DNA of 64,000 bases, from assembly GCA_015056865.1 (NCBI GenBank), contig SVFM01000011.1:20991-84990 (forward strand), in the 5' to 3' direction. Both the position numbers and the translations under genes were made by a program. The notes under the pieces are model-generated. The model did no database searches. It was not told the origin of the DNA and was given only the letters and a program-made list of their open reading frames with translations. Positions 36,766 to 45,700 of the stretch are shown one piece after another. How positions within the stretch are numbered: the stretch's first letter is position 1; each line of letters begins with the position of its first letter. The stretch comes from Lachnospiraceae bacterium. Lineage in GTDB: Bacteria; Bacillota; Clostridia; Lachnospirales; Lachnospiraceae.

Positions 36766-37020
36766 TTATTCGAGTGGCTCTAACGTAGAAAACTGTTGTG
36801 TTTCCCACATGTTTAATAATTCCTCTCCATATTTTAATACAAACGTTTTGATCAACTTCTGTTCCTTAGATGGTATATCTCCCTCAAACATCTCTCCATC
36901 CGCCAAACAAAACATACCGATATATTCTCCATAAATTGCATGAATATGTGGTGGATTATGCTCTTTTCTCCTAAGGTACATCTTTATTACTATTCCGTGA
37001 AATCGGGATATTATTGGCAT
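36766..37020 (-). CDS. DUF4160 domain protein
   Basis: 84 residues: MPIISRFHGIVIKMY, the family's core HNPPHIHAIYGEY and a C-terminal KTFVLKYGEELLNMWE helix. DUF4160 proteins are small, of unknown activity, and usually sit beside DUF2442, as here. GAGGAC lies before the ATG. It probably forms a two-gene operon with the DUF2442-HTH gene. Confidence 0.85.
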   Translation of the reverse strand: MPIISRFHGIVIKMYLRRKEHNPPHIHAIYGEYIGMFCLADGEMFEGDIPSKEQKLIKTFVLKYGEELLNMWETQQFSTLEPLE

Positions 37021-37175
37021 TTTAAAATCGTCCTCTATATTTCTAAAATAATTATATAGGATATATCCTATATAGTCAAGATTTTCTTTTAGGACTACTT
37101 GCTCAAGAATATCTCCCTAAAATACATTTATACTTTCCATAAACCATATATATACCCTACCATAAGTCCCCTCCA

Positions 37176-37901
37176 CTATACCTCCGTTCCGGATATTTCC
37201 CGGTAAAACGCCGCCCTAGCTGCCTGCTTATAAGGCCGCAGCCACAAGTTTCCAATCCCCAAGGTGAGCGTACACAGGATTGACCACCCGATAAAACTAA
37301 GCTGTAGGCAAAACAGTCTGAACCGATTGCCGGACATGATTTCTTTGGACCGGGCAATCGCTTCACTGGCTGTCAGCTCCGGATGCTCCGCCAGAATGAA
37401 GCCGGTCATTGCATAACTGTAGGTGGCAATGATTCCCGGTATGATAAACAGCAGGGACCATAACAGGATATAGAAACTTTGCAAAAATTTGGCCGCTGCC
37501 GTAGTTTTCCAATTATGAAAATATGTAAACAACATATCAATTTTGGCTTCTGACCGATCCACTAATGCCAGATTGAATCTGTCATAACCCACTTCCACAA
37601 CACTCCCAAGTACAAAATACACCACCGCCATGACAATGGCTATTAATGCAATATATATGGCACTTCCTGCCAGTATCATTCCCAATCGGTCATTCAACGC
37701 ACCGTTGGAGGAAAGGATTGTCTGTCCGGCAATCTCAAAGTTCACATTTGCCCCTGACATATCAATGTTCAGTTTTACCTCCGGACCCTCTGACCCTAAG
37801 CCACCAAGCATAAAAGCCACCAAGCCGGCTATTACGGCAACCATCCATTTCCCACGTAATACTTCTCTTGCAATATATCGAAAATCCGCTGCACATTTCA
37901 T
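37176..37901 (-). CDS. DUF975 family integral membrane protein
   Basis: 241 residues from the ATG at 37901, supported by AAGGAG six bases upstream (a TTG 66 bases earlier is not convincing). The N-terminus REVLRGKWMVAVIAGLVAFML begins the family, VGSVVEVGYDRFNL-type sequence and FTYFHNWKTTAAAKF are conserved, and ELTASEAIARSKEIMSGNRFRLF is the hallmark C-terminal segment. About six membrane segments. Function is unknown. It is next to DUF1848 in the same direction with 76 bp between. Confidence 0.85.
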   Translation of the reverse strand: MKCAADFRYIAREVLRGKWMVAVIAGLVAFMLGGLGSEGPEVKLNIDMSGANVNFEIAGQTILSSNGALNDRLGMILAGSAIYIALIAIVMAVVYFVLGSVVEVGYDRFNLALVDRSEAKIDMLFTYFHNWKTTAAAKFLQSFYILLWSLLFIIPGIIATYSYAMTGFILAEHPELTASEAIARSKEIMSGNRFRLFCLQLSFIGWSILCTLTLGIGNLWLRPYKQAARAAFYREISGTEV

Positions 37902-37977
37902 AAACTGCTCCTTTCTGACCTTCATCCAATTTTTATAGTATCCATTTGCGTTCCTCTCCTTATCCAAACAAATTCAT

Positions 37978-38898
37978 TTAACCATCCCGAAGGGACTTCA
38001 TCTCTCTTAGCTTAATAATGTCATCCGCAGATACCTTGCCATAAAGTAACGGAGAGGTAGGATCATGCTTATCACAGCAACTCCTCACAAGCGTCTGATT
38101 GAAGTTGACATAACAATAAACACAACCATTTCTGCAGGTGTTATAAGCTCCAAGGTCTATACTTGCAACACATCCGCACGCAGCACGCTGATTTTTGTCT
38201 CGTTCGACATCCAGCTTATAATTCCCGGTACGCTCCAAACGTTGTCGATCGATACAACGGGCGTGTTCAATTCCATACTTATCAAGATCAATATCCTCAG
38301 CACAGGTGTCAATATAAATTCCATACTCTTTAGCAACTTCACTGAAGTATCCCGCCAACTCTTCCGCTTGTCCGGGAGACAATGGACGAATACCCAGAGG
38401 AGAAATGCTGCGTTGAATGCTTTTATATAGGTCAAGGAAGCTTATGGTGCATTTCTCCGTGTAATCTGCGATTCTTTCACAAAGCACGCGGAAATATTTC
38501 ATATGATACTCCATCGTATATTTGTCGCTCAGCAGTATCGGATCATATCGCCACACTACGCGCTCCTTACCGATCAGCGACGAGAGCTTTTGGAATGTCG
38601 GTATGATAATGTCCTTCTTTGATGGGAGGCATTTCTCAACATCCGTTCTATACGGAGTCAACGTGAACTGAAAGTAGTATGCATAGTCCTGCAGCTCATG
38701 CAAACGATTCAACATTGGTGTTGGGTTCTTGGTCCAGAAAACAATTCCATCTACCACATCGGGAGACAATGACACTTCGCTGATCCGATGAGGATTCATC
38801 GGATTACGGACATAGGCATAACCGTCTTTAAGCCTATTGAAGAACCATTCTGAGTAATAGGACGGAATATCAGTCCTACGACTTGCACTGATGATCAC
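37978..38898 (-). CDS. DUF1848 protein with a C-terminal radical-SAM-like cysteine cluster
   Basis: 306 residues starting at GTG (38898), preceded by GGAGGTGA. The N-terminal RRTDIPSYYSEWFFNRLKDG and PDVVDGIVFWTKNP are typical of DUF1848. The C-terminus has CRNGCVYCY (Cys255, Cys259, Cys262, a C-x3-C-x2-C spacing as in radical SAM enzymes, but at the C-terminal end) and CGC at 241-243. This suggests an iron-sulfur enzyme; the substrate is unknown. It is between DUF975 and the GNAT-GrpB-PPase gene in the same direction. Confidence 0.85.
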   Translation of the reverse strand: MIISASRRTDIPSYYSEWFFNRLKDGYAYVRNPMNPHRISEVSLSPDVVDGIVFWTKNPTPMLNRLHELQDYAYYFQFTLTPYRTDVEKCLPSKKDIIIPTFQKLSSLIGKERVVWRYDPILLSDKYTMEYHMKYFRVLCERIADYTEKCTISFLDLYKSIQRSISPLGIRPLSPGQAEELAGYFSEVAKEYGIYIDTCAEDIDLDKYGIEHARCIDRQRLERTGNYKLDVERDKNQRAACGCVASIDLGAYNTCRNGCVYCYVNFNQTLVRSCCDKHDPTSPLLYGKVSADDIIKLREMKSLRDG

Positions 38899-38926
38899 TA
38901 TCTCACCTCCAAATTGTATTCTTTCG

Positions 38927-40246
38927 TTATAATAAAACTTCTACTTCACTATCATAATACTGTTCTTGGAATCTGACCGCCTCAGTGATTTCTTTCGCGG
39001 TAAAGCTCATTCCTTCCGGTGCCGCAACAAGTTTATCTTCAACATCGTTGCGCCGATGTACAATGCCGATAATTCGTGCGGTATATTCCTTTACCGGAGT
39101 ATCAACACCCAACAAATAAACATCAAGCTCTTCGCTATCACCGCCAATCACATGTGGTATATATCCATAGTTGACGGGATAGAGGATATCGCCATGCTTC
39201 GGGTGAATACTTCCCTTCGGTCTATCGATCGAAATATCAACTGTTTTCCCCAAAAACGAATTGACCAATGCCTTTCTCAGTGTATATACAATAAAGTCGT
39301 GCTTTCCTTTGAGGTATTTTTCCCTTCCACCGTCAATAGGAGCTTGTTCGGCAAGTGAAACCTTCAAATCTTCATACGCTTTCGCAACTGTCGGCGTGCC
39401 GCCCAGATAATCTCTGAAGTTTATATAGTTTATCCATTCCATACTGCCGGTTAATACAACGTGAATAAAATGCGTCTGAAGATCTCCGGAACCATCATAA
39501 TAGTTTCCGCAAGCAAACAACAGTTGATTTCGAAGAGACGCTTGTGCATTTGGACGATAGTAAAAGCCATCATCTCTTAGTTCTTTTTCGAAAGCTAAGA
39601 TATCCTCAAAATCATCAACTGCAAGCGCAATATCAATGATTGGCTTAGCCTTTATTGTGGAAATGGATGTACTGCCCACATGCTGAATATCCTTAATGAC
39701 ATTACCCAATATCTTTCTCAAACGTACAATCGTGTTCTGCGCTTCGATTTCCCATGCTTTCTCGTGTTCGCACAGTTTCACAGTTCCTCGTTTTAATCCG
39801 ATAGGATGGAGAATATACTTCTGGTTCGGATAACCCATCTCTTCAATCAGAACATCCTCTACAAACCCATATTTCTCGTACAAAGCTCTTGGTGCAGGGC
39901 CTTTTTCATCATCGGCTCTAAATGTAGAAACGGATATTTCCTTTGTCCTATCCAAATTCCGGAGAGCTTCGTCCATAAGTATGGTCGCAACACCACGCCG
40001 ACGATAATCGGGAGAGACTGCAAGACAACAGATCATGTTGTGTCCTCTCGAAAACAGCATGACGCCTGCAATTTCATTTCCTTCTTTCACGCAAATAGCC
40101 TGCAGTTTTCCCATAAATCTTAGAACGGTGGCTTTATGCTCATCCAGCTTCTCTTGAGTCTCAAGACCGGGAAAATTCCATCTGACCCGTGTTACAAGAC
40201 TCATCCAGTTTTCAATATCTTCAGGCACTCCATAAAAAAGCTGCAC
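38927..40246 (-). CDS. Three-domain fusion: GNAT acetyltransferase, GrpB-like nucleotidyltransferase, pyrophosphatase-like domain
   Basis: 439 residues. Residues 1-150 are a GNAT fold with acetyl-CoA loop SPDYRRRGVAT and LYEKYGFVEDV. Residues about 153-320 match GrpB/DUF-type nucleotidyltransferase-fold proteins (HVGSTSISTIKAKPIIDI). Residues about 325-439 resemble family I inorganic pyrophosphatase (GDILYPVNYGYIPHVIGG, EELDVYLLG), though shorter than a full PPase. The start is GTG at 40246 with GAGG just before it. Fusion of these three is unusual; possible roles are nucleotide-dependent modification of a small molecule such as an antibiotic. Confidence 0.82.
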   Translation of the reverse strand: MQLFYGVPEDIENWMSLVTRVRWNFPGLETQEKLDEHKATVLRFMGKLQAICVKEGNEIAGVMLFSRGHNMICCLAVSPDYRRRGVATILMDEALRNLDRTKEISVSTFRADDEKGPAPRALYEKYGFVEDVLIEEMGYPNQKYILHPIGLKRGTVKLCEHEKAWEIEAQNTIVRLRKILGNVIKDIQHVGSTSISTIKAKPIIDIALAVDDFEDILAFEKELRDDGFYYRPNAQASLRNQLLFACGNYYDGSGDLQTHFIHVVLTGSMEWINYINFRDYLGGTPTVAKAYEDLKVSLAEQAPIDGGREKYLKGKHDFIVYTLRKALVNSFLGKTVDISIDRPKGSIHPKHGDILYPVNYGYIPHVIGGDSEELDVYLLGVDTPVKEYTARIIGIVHRRNDVEDKLVAAPEGMSFTAKEITEAVRFQEQYYDSEVEVLL

Positions 40247-40350
40247 TTTCCTCTATCTCCGTTCATCATTTAATCTTTAAACACTAATTCCAAATATCTT
40301 TTGTTCCCTGAATTCAAAACTGCTGTTTAATGTACATTGAATACCCTTTC

Positions 40351-41607
40351 TCAATATACCTCCAAGCTGTTTTCATTTAACAGAAATTCAAAAACTCCCA
40401 TAGTAATCAATCCATACTCGTCAATTTCCATTTTTATATCATCCTTGACGATTACAAACTTTTTGAAAGAATCATTTAGTTTGTTCAAGGATTTTTTCTC
40501 CTGCTTCATCTTTTCTTCTGTTGGCATCTCAAAAGCTGACTGAATATAATATTTCTTGTTGCCCTTGTTGGCAATAAAGTCTATCTCCAGTTGCTTTCGG
40601 ACAGTCTTTCCCTCTGCGCTTGTTTCAAAGGTTTCCACCACTCCCACATCTACCCGGTACCCCCGGCTACGAAGCTCGTTGTAAATGATATTTTCCATGA
40701 TGTGGTTCTCTTCCTGCTGTCTGAAATTAAGACGGGCATTTCTAAGTCCTACATCCTCAAAGTAGTATTTTGCCGGCGTATCTATATACTTCTTACCTTT
40801 CACATCAAATCGCACAGCTTTTTCCAACATAAAGGCATCCATCAGATAATCAAGGTACTGTTTGATTGTCTTATCTGACAAAGTCTTCTGGCTAATGCTC
40901 TTAAAAGCATTGGAGAGCTTTAACGGATTGGTTAATGATCCCATTGCGGAAGCAACGATATCCACCAGAATATCAAGTTCATCATCTGTTTTAATATTAT
41001 TTCTGTCTTTAATATCTTTAAGGTAGATATTGGAAAACAGAGAGATCAGATACTCCGCTTTTAATTCATCGCTCTTTCTCGACAATATCAACGGCAATCC
41101 ACCATAGGTATAATAATCTTTCCACGCATCTCTCACACTATCATAAGCGGTATGAAATTCGCTGAAGGAAAGGGGAAATACTCTGACTTCATCTCCCCTG
41201 CCTCTGAACTCAGTCAATATATCGCTGGAGAGGAACTTGGAATTGCTGCCGGTCACATAAATGTCCAGATTTTCAATATGCATAAGTCCATTGATTAAAT
41301 CCGCAAAATTACTGTTGAGCATCTGAATTTCATCTAAGAAAACATAGTACATCTTGTCATCTTTTATCTGTTCTTTTACATATTTGTAGAGTTTTATGGC
41401 ATCCCTGTATTCTATATTTTCAATATCATCCAACGCCATGGTAATAATATGTTCGCTGTCTATTCCTTGGCCCGTCAGTTCTTTCTTATACAACTGAAAC
41501 AGCAGATAAGATTTACCGCATCGTCTGATTCCGGTAATAACTTTAACCAGACCATTTTCTTTTCTATCCAATAATTTTTTTATATATCTGTCTCTTTTAA
41601 TCTCCAT
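40351..41607 (-). CDS. AAA-type ATP-binding protein with DUF4143 C-terminus
   Basis: 418 residues from the ATG at 41607. Walker A is ITGIRRCGKSYLLFQLY and Walker B VFLDEIQML, in an AAA-like ATPase domain to about residue 195. The rest is DUF4143 (PAKYYFEDVGLRNARLNFRQ, VDVGVVETFE, IDFIANKGNKKYYIQSAFE), a region with a nuclease-like E-D-K pattern. Such proteins are abundant, often multicopy, in gut Firmicutes and Bacteroidetes and of unknown role. The leader carries the 28-bp motif described separately, and GGGGGAAATC precedes the ATG. Confidence 0.9.
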   Translation of the reverse strand: MEIKRDRYIKKLLDRKENGLVKVITGIRRCGKSYLLFQLYKKELTGQGIDSEHIITMALDDIENIEYRDAIKLYKYVKEQIKDDKMYYVFLDEIQMLNSNFADLINGLMHIENLDIYVTGSNSKFLSSDILTEFRGRGDEVRVFPLSFSEFHTAYDSVRDAWKDYYTYGGLPLILSRKSDELKAEYLISLFSNIYLKDIKDRNNIKTDDELDILVDIVASAMGSLTNPLKLSNAFKSISQKTLSDKTIKQYLDYLMDAFMLEKAVRFDVKGKKYIDTPAKYYFEDVGLRNARLNFRQQEENHIMENIIYNELRSRGYRVDVGVVETFETSAEGKTVRKQLEIDFIANKGNKKYYIQSAFEMPTEEKMKQEKKSLNKLNDSFKKFVIVKDDIKMEIDEYGLITMGVFEFLLNENSLEVY

Positions 41608-41615
41608 GATTTCCC

Positions 41616-41643
41616 CCGAATTTTTGTGGCAACTCACATTTTC
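41616..41643 (-). repeat. 28-bp motif copy A, in the leader of the DUF4143 ATPase gene
   Basis: Minus strand GAAAATG-N9-ACAAAAATTCGG. It ends 8 bases before the ATG of the ATPase. Two more copies lie at 41691-41718 and 42126-42153. Confidence 0.85.
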
Positions 41644-41690
41644 TCGAAAATAGTATATCACATATTTTATCTATTATTCAACATATCATT

Positions 41691-41718
41691 CCGAATTTTT
41701 GTGGGAAATTACATTTTC
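41691..41718 (-). repeat. 28-bp motif copy B
   Basis: GAAAATG-N9-ACAAAAATTCGG, 75 bp from copy A. All 19 outer positions match copy A; only the central nine differ. Confidence 0.85.
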
Positions 41719-41921
41719 TTGATATTTCCCGACAACCCCAATTCATCTTCCGTAAATCCAAACATGTAATCCTCGTCCCTACTATGAGAAATTCATATCT
41801 GCGCCGCATCTTCCACGCTTATGCCTTCATCTTCCGTCTCCACACCCTCCAGGTCAAAGACCGCATTACATACCGGACACACCTACTGCCTGTCCCCTTC
41901 ATAAATAAATCGTATTTCTAT

Positions 41922-42164
41922 AAAGTAGGTAACAATATCAAGTATCTTCGTGATGCACTTGGTGAAACACAAGACCAACTAGGCCTCGCTATAGGCGAAA
42001 GCAAATCATCTGTTAGTCAGGTAGAAACTGGAATTCGTCCACCCACACTCGATTTTCTTATTAAATTAGCAAAACATTTTTGTATTACTATAGATGAGAT
42101 TTTATTTAGTGATTTATCATATATTCCGAATTTTTGTAGTGAATCGCATTTTCTTAAAATATAA
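41922..42164 (+). pseudogene. Truncated XRE helix-turn-helix gene
   Basis: The frame encodes KVGNNIKYLRDALGETQDQL, then AIGESKSSVSQVETGIRPP, a clear HTH_3 DNA-binding fold with a C-terminal helix (LAKHFCITIDEILF). No ATG or Shine-Dalgarno begins the HTH domain; the expected MK reads YK. The last residues (NFCSESHFLKI) come from a copy of the 28-bp motif. I read it as a decayed regulator. On the minus strand between it and copy B, a short frame with CPVC is another fragment without a start. Confidence 0.5.
42126..42153 (-). repeat. 28-bp motif copy C, in the 3' end of the HTH remnant
   Basis: GAAAATG-N9-ACAAAAATTCGG, same orientation as copies A and B. It forms the last codons of the HTH remnant. 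Confidence 0.85.
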
Positions 42165-42653
42165 TTATTGCAATATGCGCCAGCGTCTCTGGCTATAGTC
42201 ACTCAGGATCCCGAAAGATTGTCCGATAGATTTGCAAAATAAAATAAAAGCGGATGATTTTAAAACACATTTGCAACTCCTTGTTCAGATAGATTTCTAT
42301 AGTTTTAGTGATATATACGCCAAAAGTAGTCCTTTTCGAGCATTTTTTACTCATAAAAGCAGATAAATTCTTGTATCGTACATTTTACGGATGAAACTAA
42401 TAGCAGATTTTAGGGATTTTCAGCAGATAGATTTCACTTATCTGATAAGTCTATCTGCCGGGAGCTCTGTGCAAGCTCTGTTACGGCGGATAGATTTTTG
42501 ACCTGTAATTCTACCTCAGTAAGAAAACAAACTCTAACGCTGGCAACTATCTTTTCCCTCTTTCTTCCAACTCACATTACAGCACTTCCTGCAGCTATAA
42601 AAAATGCCGAATATACAAGGTATTTTCCACTTTCTTCACTCAAAATCTCCAAT
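42165..42653. other. Gene-free stretch with AGATAGATTT repeats and a large hairpin
   Basis: No convincing frame. GATAGATTT occurs near 42288, 42426 and 42488, with a variant near 42361. A hairpin at 42423-42458 has two 7-bp arms (GCAGATA/TATCTGC, ACTTATC/GATAAGT) separated by a bulge. No T run follows. It may be debris or a structured repeat. Confidence 0.4.
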
Positions 42654-42699
42654 AAAAAAACGACCCTGCGGGCTCACATCGGAACCCTTACAAGGTCGT
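42654..42699 (-). terminator. Intrinsic terminator after purL
   Basis: ACGACC pairs with GGTCGT, with inner TG/CA and GGG/CCC pairs; minus strand ends in TTTTTTTA. It lies 28 bp after the purL stop. Confidence 0.85.
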
Positions 42700-42727
42700 A
42701 TTTTCTCTTTATTTTTGTGCTTATTTT

Positions 42728-45700
42728 TTACTTAAAGTACTCCACACCGGATTCAAATATCTTCAAATCCTGCTCTCCGTAGATATTCACGGCCACGCTG
42801 GCACCTCTTCTCTCCACATGGGCCATCTTACCAAAGCATCTGCCGTCCGGTGAGGTAATACCCTCGATGGCTGCGTAGGAACCGTTGATGTTCCACTCCT
42901 CATCCATGGACACATTGCCATTGATATCTGCATACTGGGTTGCCACCTGGCCGTTTGCAAAGAGTTTGTCGATCCACTCCTTCGGTGCTACAAAGCGGCC
43001 TTCGCCGTGGGAGGCAGGTGTGCAGTAAGTCTCTCCCAGAACTGCCTTCTGCAGCCAAGGAGACTTGTTGGATACCACCTTGGTGTAGACCATCTTGGAA
43101 ATGTGTCTGTTGATGGTGTTGAAGGTCAAGGTGGGGGAATCCTCCTTCTGGCCTACGATCTCACCGTAAGGCACCAGTCCCAGCTTGATCAGCGCCTGGA
43201 AACCGTTACAAATACCCAGTGCCAGACCGTCTCTCTCGTTTAAGAGCTTCATAACTGCTTCCTTCATCTTCGCATTCTGGAAGGCAGTTGCAAAGAACTT
43301 GGCGCTTCCATCGGGCTCATCGCCGGCGGAGAAGCCTCCGGGGAACATGATGATCTGTGCCTGTCCGATGGCCTTTTCAAACTCGTCCACGGACTGTCTG
43401 ATATCCTCTGCGGTCATGTTGCGGAATACTTTGGTCACCACATTGGCACCGGCTCTTTCGAAGGCCTTGGTGGAATCATATTCACAGTTGGTGCCCGGGA
43501 ATACGGGTATAAATACGGTGGGTTTTGCCACCTTGTTCTTGCATACATAAATACTGTCTGCCTTATAGCAGTCGCTTGCCACAGGATCTGCGCCCTTCAC
43601 TGCAATGGTGGGGAACACCTTCTCCAAAGGCTTCTTCCAGGCTGCCAGAGCTTCCTCCAGACAGATCTTCACATCACCCCAGACAATGACGGCTTCCTCT
43701 GTCACGCAGCCGTAGGTGCGATATGCCACGCCAGAAGCCTCCAACTGTGCCAGCTTGGCAGCATCCACTTCTGCAACAAGATCACCCAGTCCCTGTCCGA
43801 ACAGTTCTGCCATGGTCAGGTCATCCTGCAGCTTGATACCCAGCTTGTTACCGAAAGCCATCTTGGACAAGGCTGCCGCTGCGCCCTTTGCATCCAAAGC
43901 ATATGCGGATACGATCACACCCTTCACGATCAGTTCATGAATCTGGTCGTACAGTGCCATAACCTTCTCGTATACCGGAATATCATAGCTGTCCTTCTCT
44001 ATCTCAAAACGCACCAGCACATTGCCCGCCTTCTTCAGCTCAGGTGAAACGATCTCTCCTGCCTTTGCCACATCCACTGCGAAGGATACCAGTGTGGGCG
44101 GTACATCGATCTCGTTGAAGGTACCGGACATGGAATCCTTGCCGCCGATGGAAGGCAGGCCATAGCCCATCTGTGCATCATAAGCACCCAGCAGTGCCGC
44201 AAAAGGCTGACTCCAACGGGAAGGATCTGCAGTCATACGTCTGAAGTACTCCTGGAAGGTAAAGCGCACCTTGCTGAAATCACCACCGTTTGCCACAATC
44301 TTGGCCAAAGACTCTGTCACTGCATAAACAGCTCCGTGATAAGGGCTCCAGGAGGACAGATAGGGATCAAATCCATAGCTCATCATGGTAACCGTGTCGG
44401 TCTTGCCCTTCAGCACAGGCAGCTTGGCTACCATGGCCTGGGTCTCTGTCAACTGATACTTGCCACCGTAAGGCATGAACACACTTCCGGCACCGATGGA
44501 TGCATCAAACATTTCCACCAGCCCCTTCTGGGAGCACACATTCAGATCGCCCATGAGAGCCATCCACGCCTTCTTTTTATCGCCCTCTTTCACCGCTTCC
44601 TCAACTGCGGGAACAGCAATTTTCTTCAGATAATTCTCTTTTTCTTCCGGAATATCCACTTTTACAGTGGTCTCCTGATGAGCGCCATTGGTATCCAGGA
44701 AGGCTCTGGAAATATTTACAATATCCTTGCCTCTCCAGTTCAGTACCAGTCTGGGATCTTCCGTCACCACTGCCACCGGAACCGCCTCCAGATTTTCCTC
44801 GTGGGCATAAGCCAGGAAGGTATCCACGTCCTTAGGATCCACCACCACTGCCATACGCTCCTGAGATTCGGAAATGGCAAGCTCTGTTCCATCCAGACCT
44901 GCATATTTCTTAGGCACCTTGTCCAGATCCACCTGGAGACCGGCTGCCAACTCACCAATGGCAACGGACACACCGCCGGCACCAAAATCGTTACACTTTT
45001 TGATCAGCTTGCTCACTTCACCGCGTCTGAACAGTCTCTGTATCTTACGCTCTGTAGGCGCATTTCCCTTCTGCACTTCTGCACCGCAGGTTTCAATAGA
45101 CTCTTCTGTGTGCACCTTGGAAGAACCGGTAGCACCGCCGCAGCCGTCACGGCCGGTCCTGCCGCCCAGCAGAATAATAATATCCCCGGGATCAGATGTT
45201 CCGCGGACTACACAATTTCTGGGCGCCGCACCCATAACCGCACCGATCTCCATACGCTTTGCAACGTAATCGGGATGATAAATTTCTTTTACCAGGCCAG
45301 TAGCCAGACCGATCTGGTTACCATAAGAGGAATATCCGCTGGCCGCGCCGCGCACCAATTTCTTCTGGGACAGCTTACCTTTTAAGGTGTCTGCAACGGG
45401 CACCGTAGGATCTGCCGCACCGGTCACACGCATGGCCTGATAAACATATCCTCTGCCGGACAAAGGATCTCGGATGGCACCGCCAAGGCAGGTAGCCGCT
45501 CCACCAAAAGGCTCGATCTCTGTGGGATGGTTGTGGGTCTCATTCTTAAAGAATACCAACCACTCCTCTGTCACCTTCTCGCCGTTTTCACATTCCATTT
45601 CAACAGGTACCACAACAGAACAAGCATTGATCTCTTCCGATTCCTCCATGTCCTGCAGTTTTCCTTCTTTTTTCAGCTTACGCATCGCCATCAGCGCCAA

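Noticed and set aside
41784..41921. N-terminal extension of the HTH frame
   Set aside because: No Shine-Dalgarno; residues do not resemble the family, so it is probably non-coding read-through.
44336..45385. 349-residue plus-strand frame inside purL
   Set aside because: Shadow of the purL gene, whose motifs are complete on the other strand.
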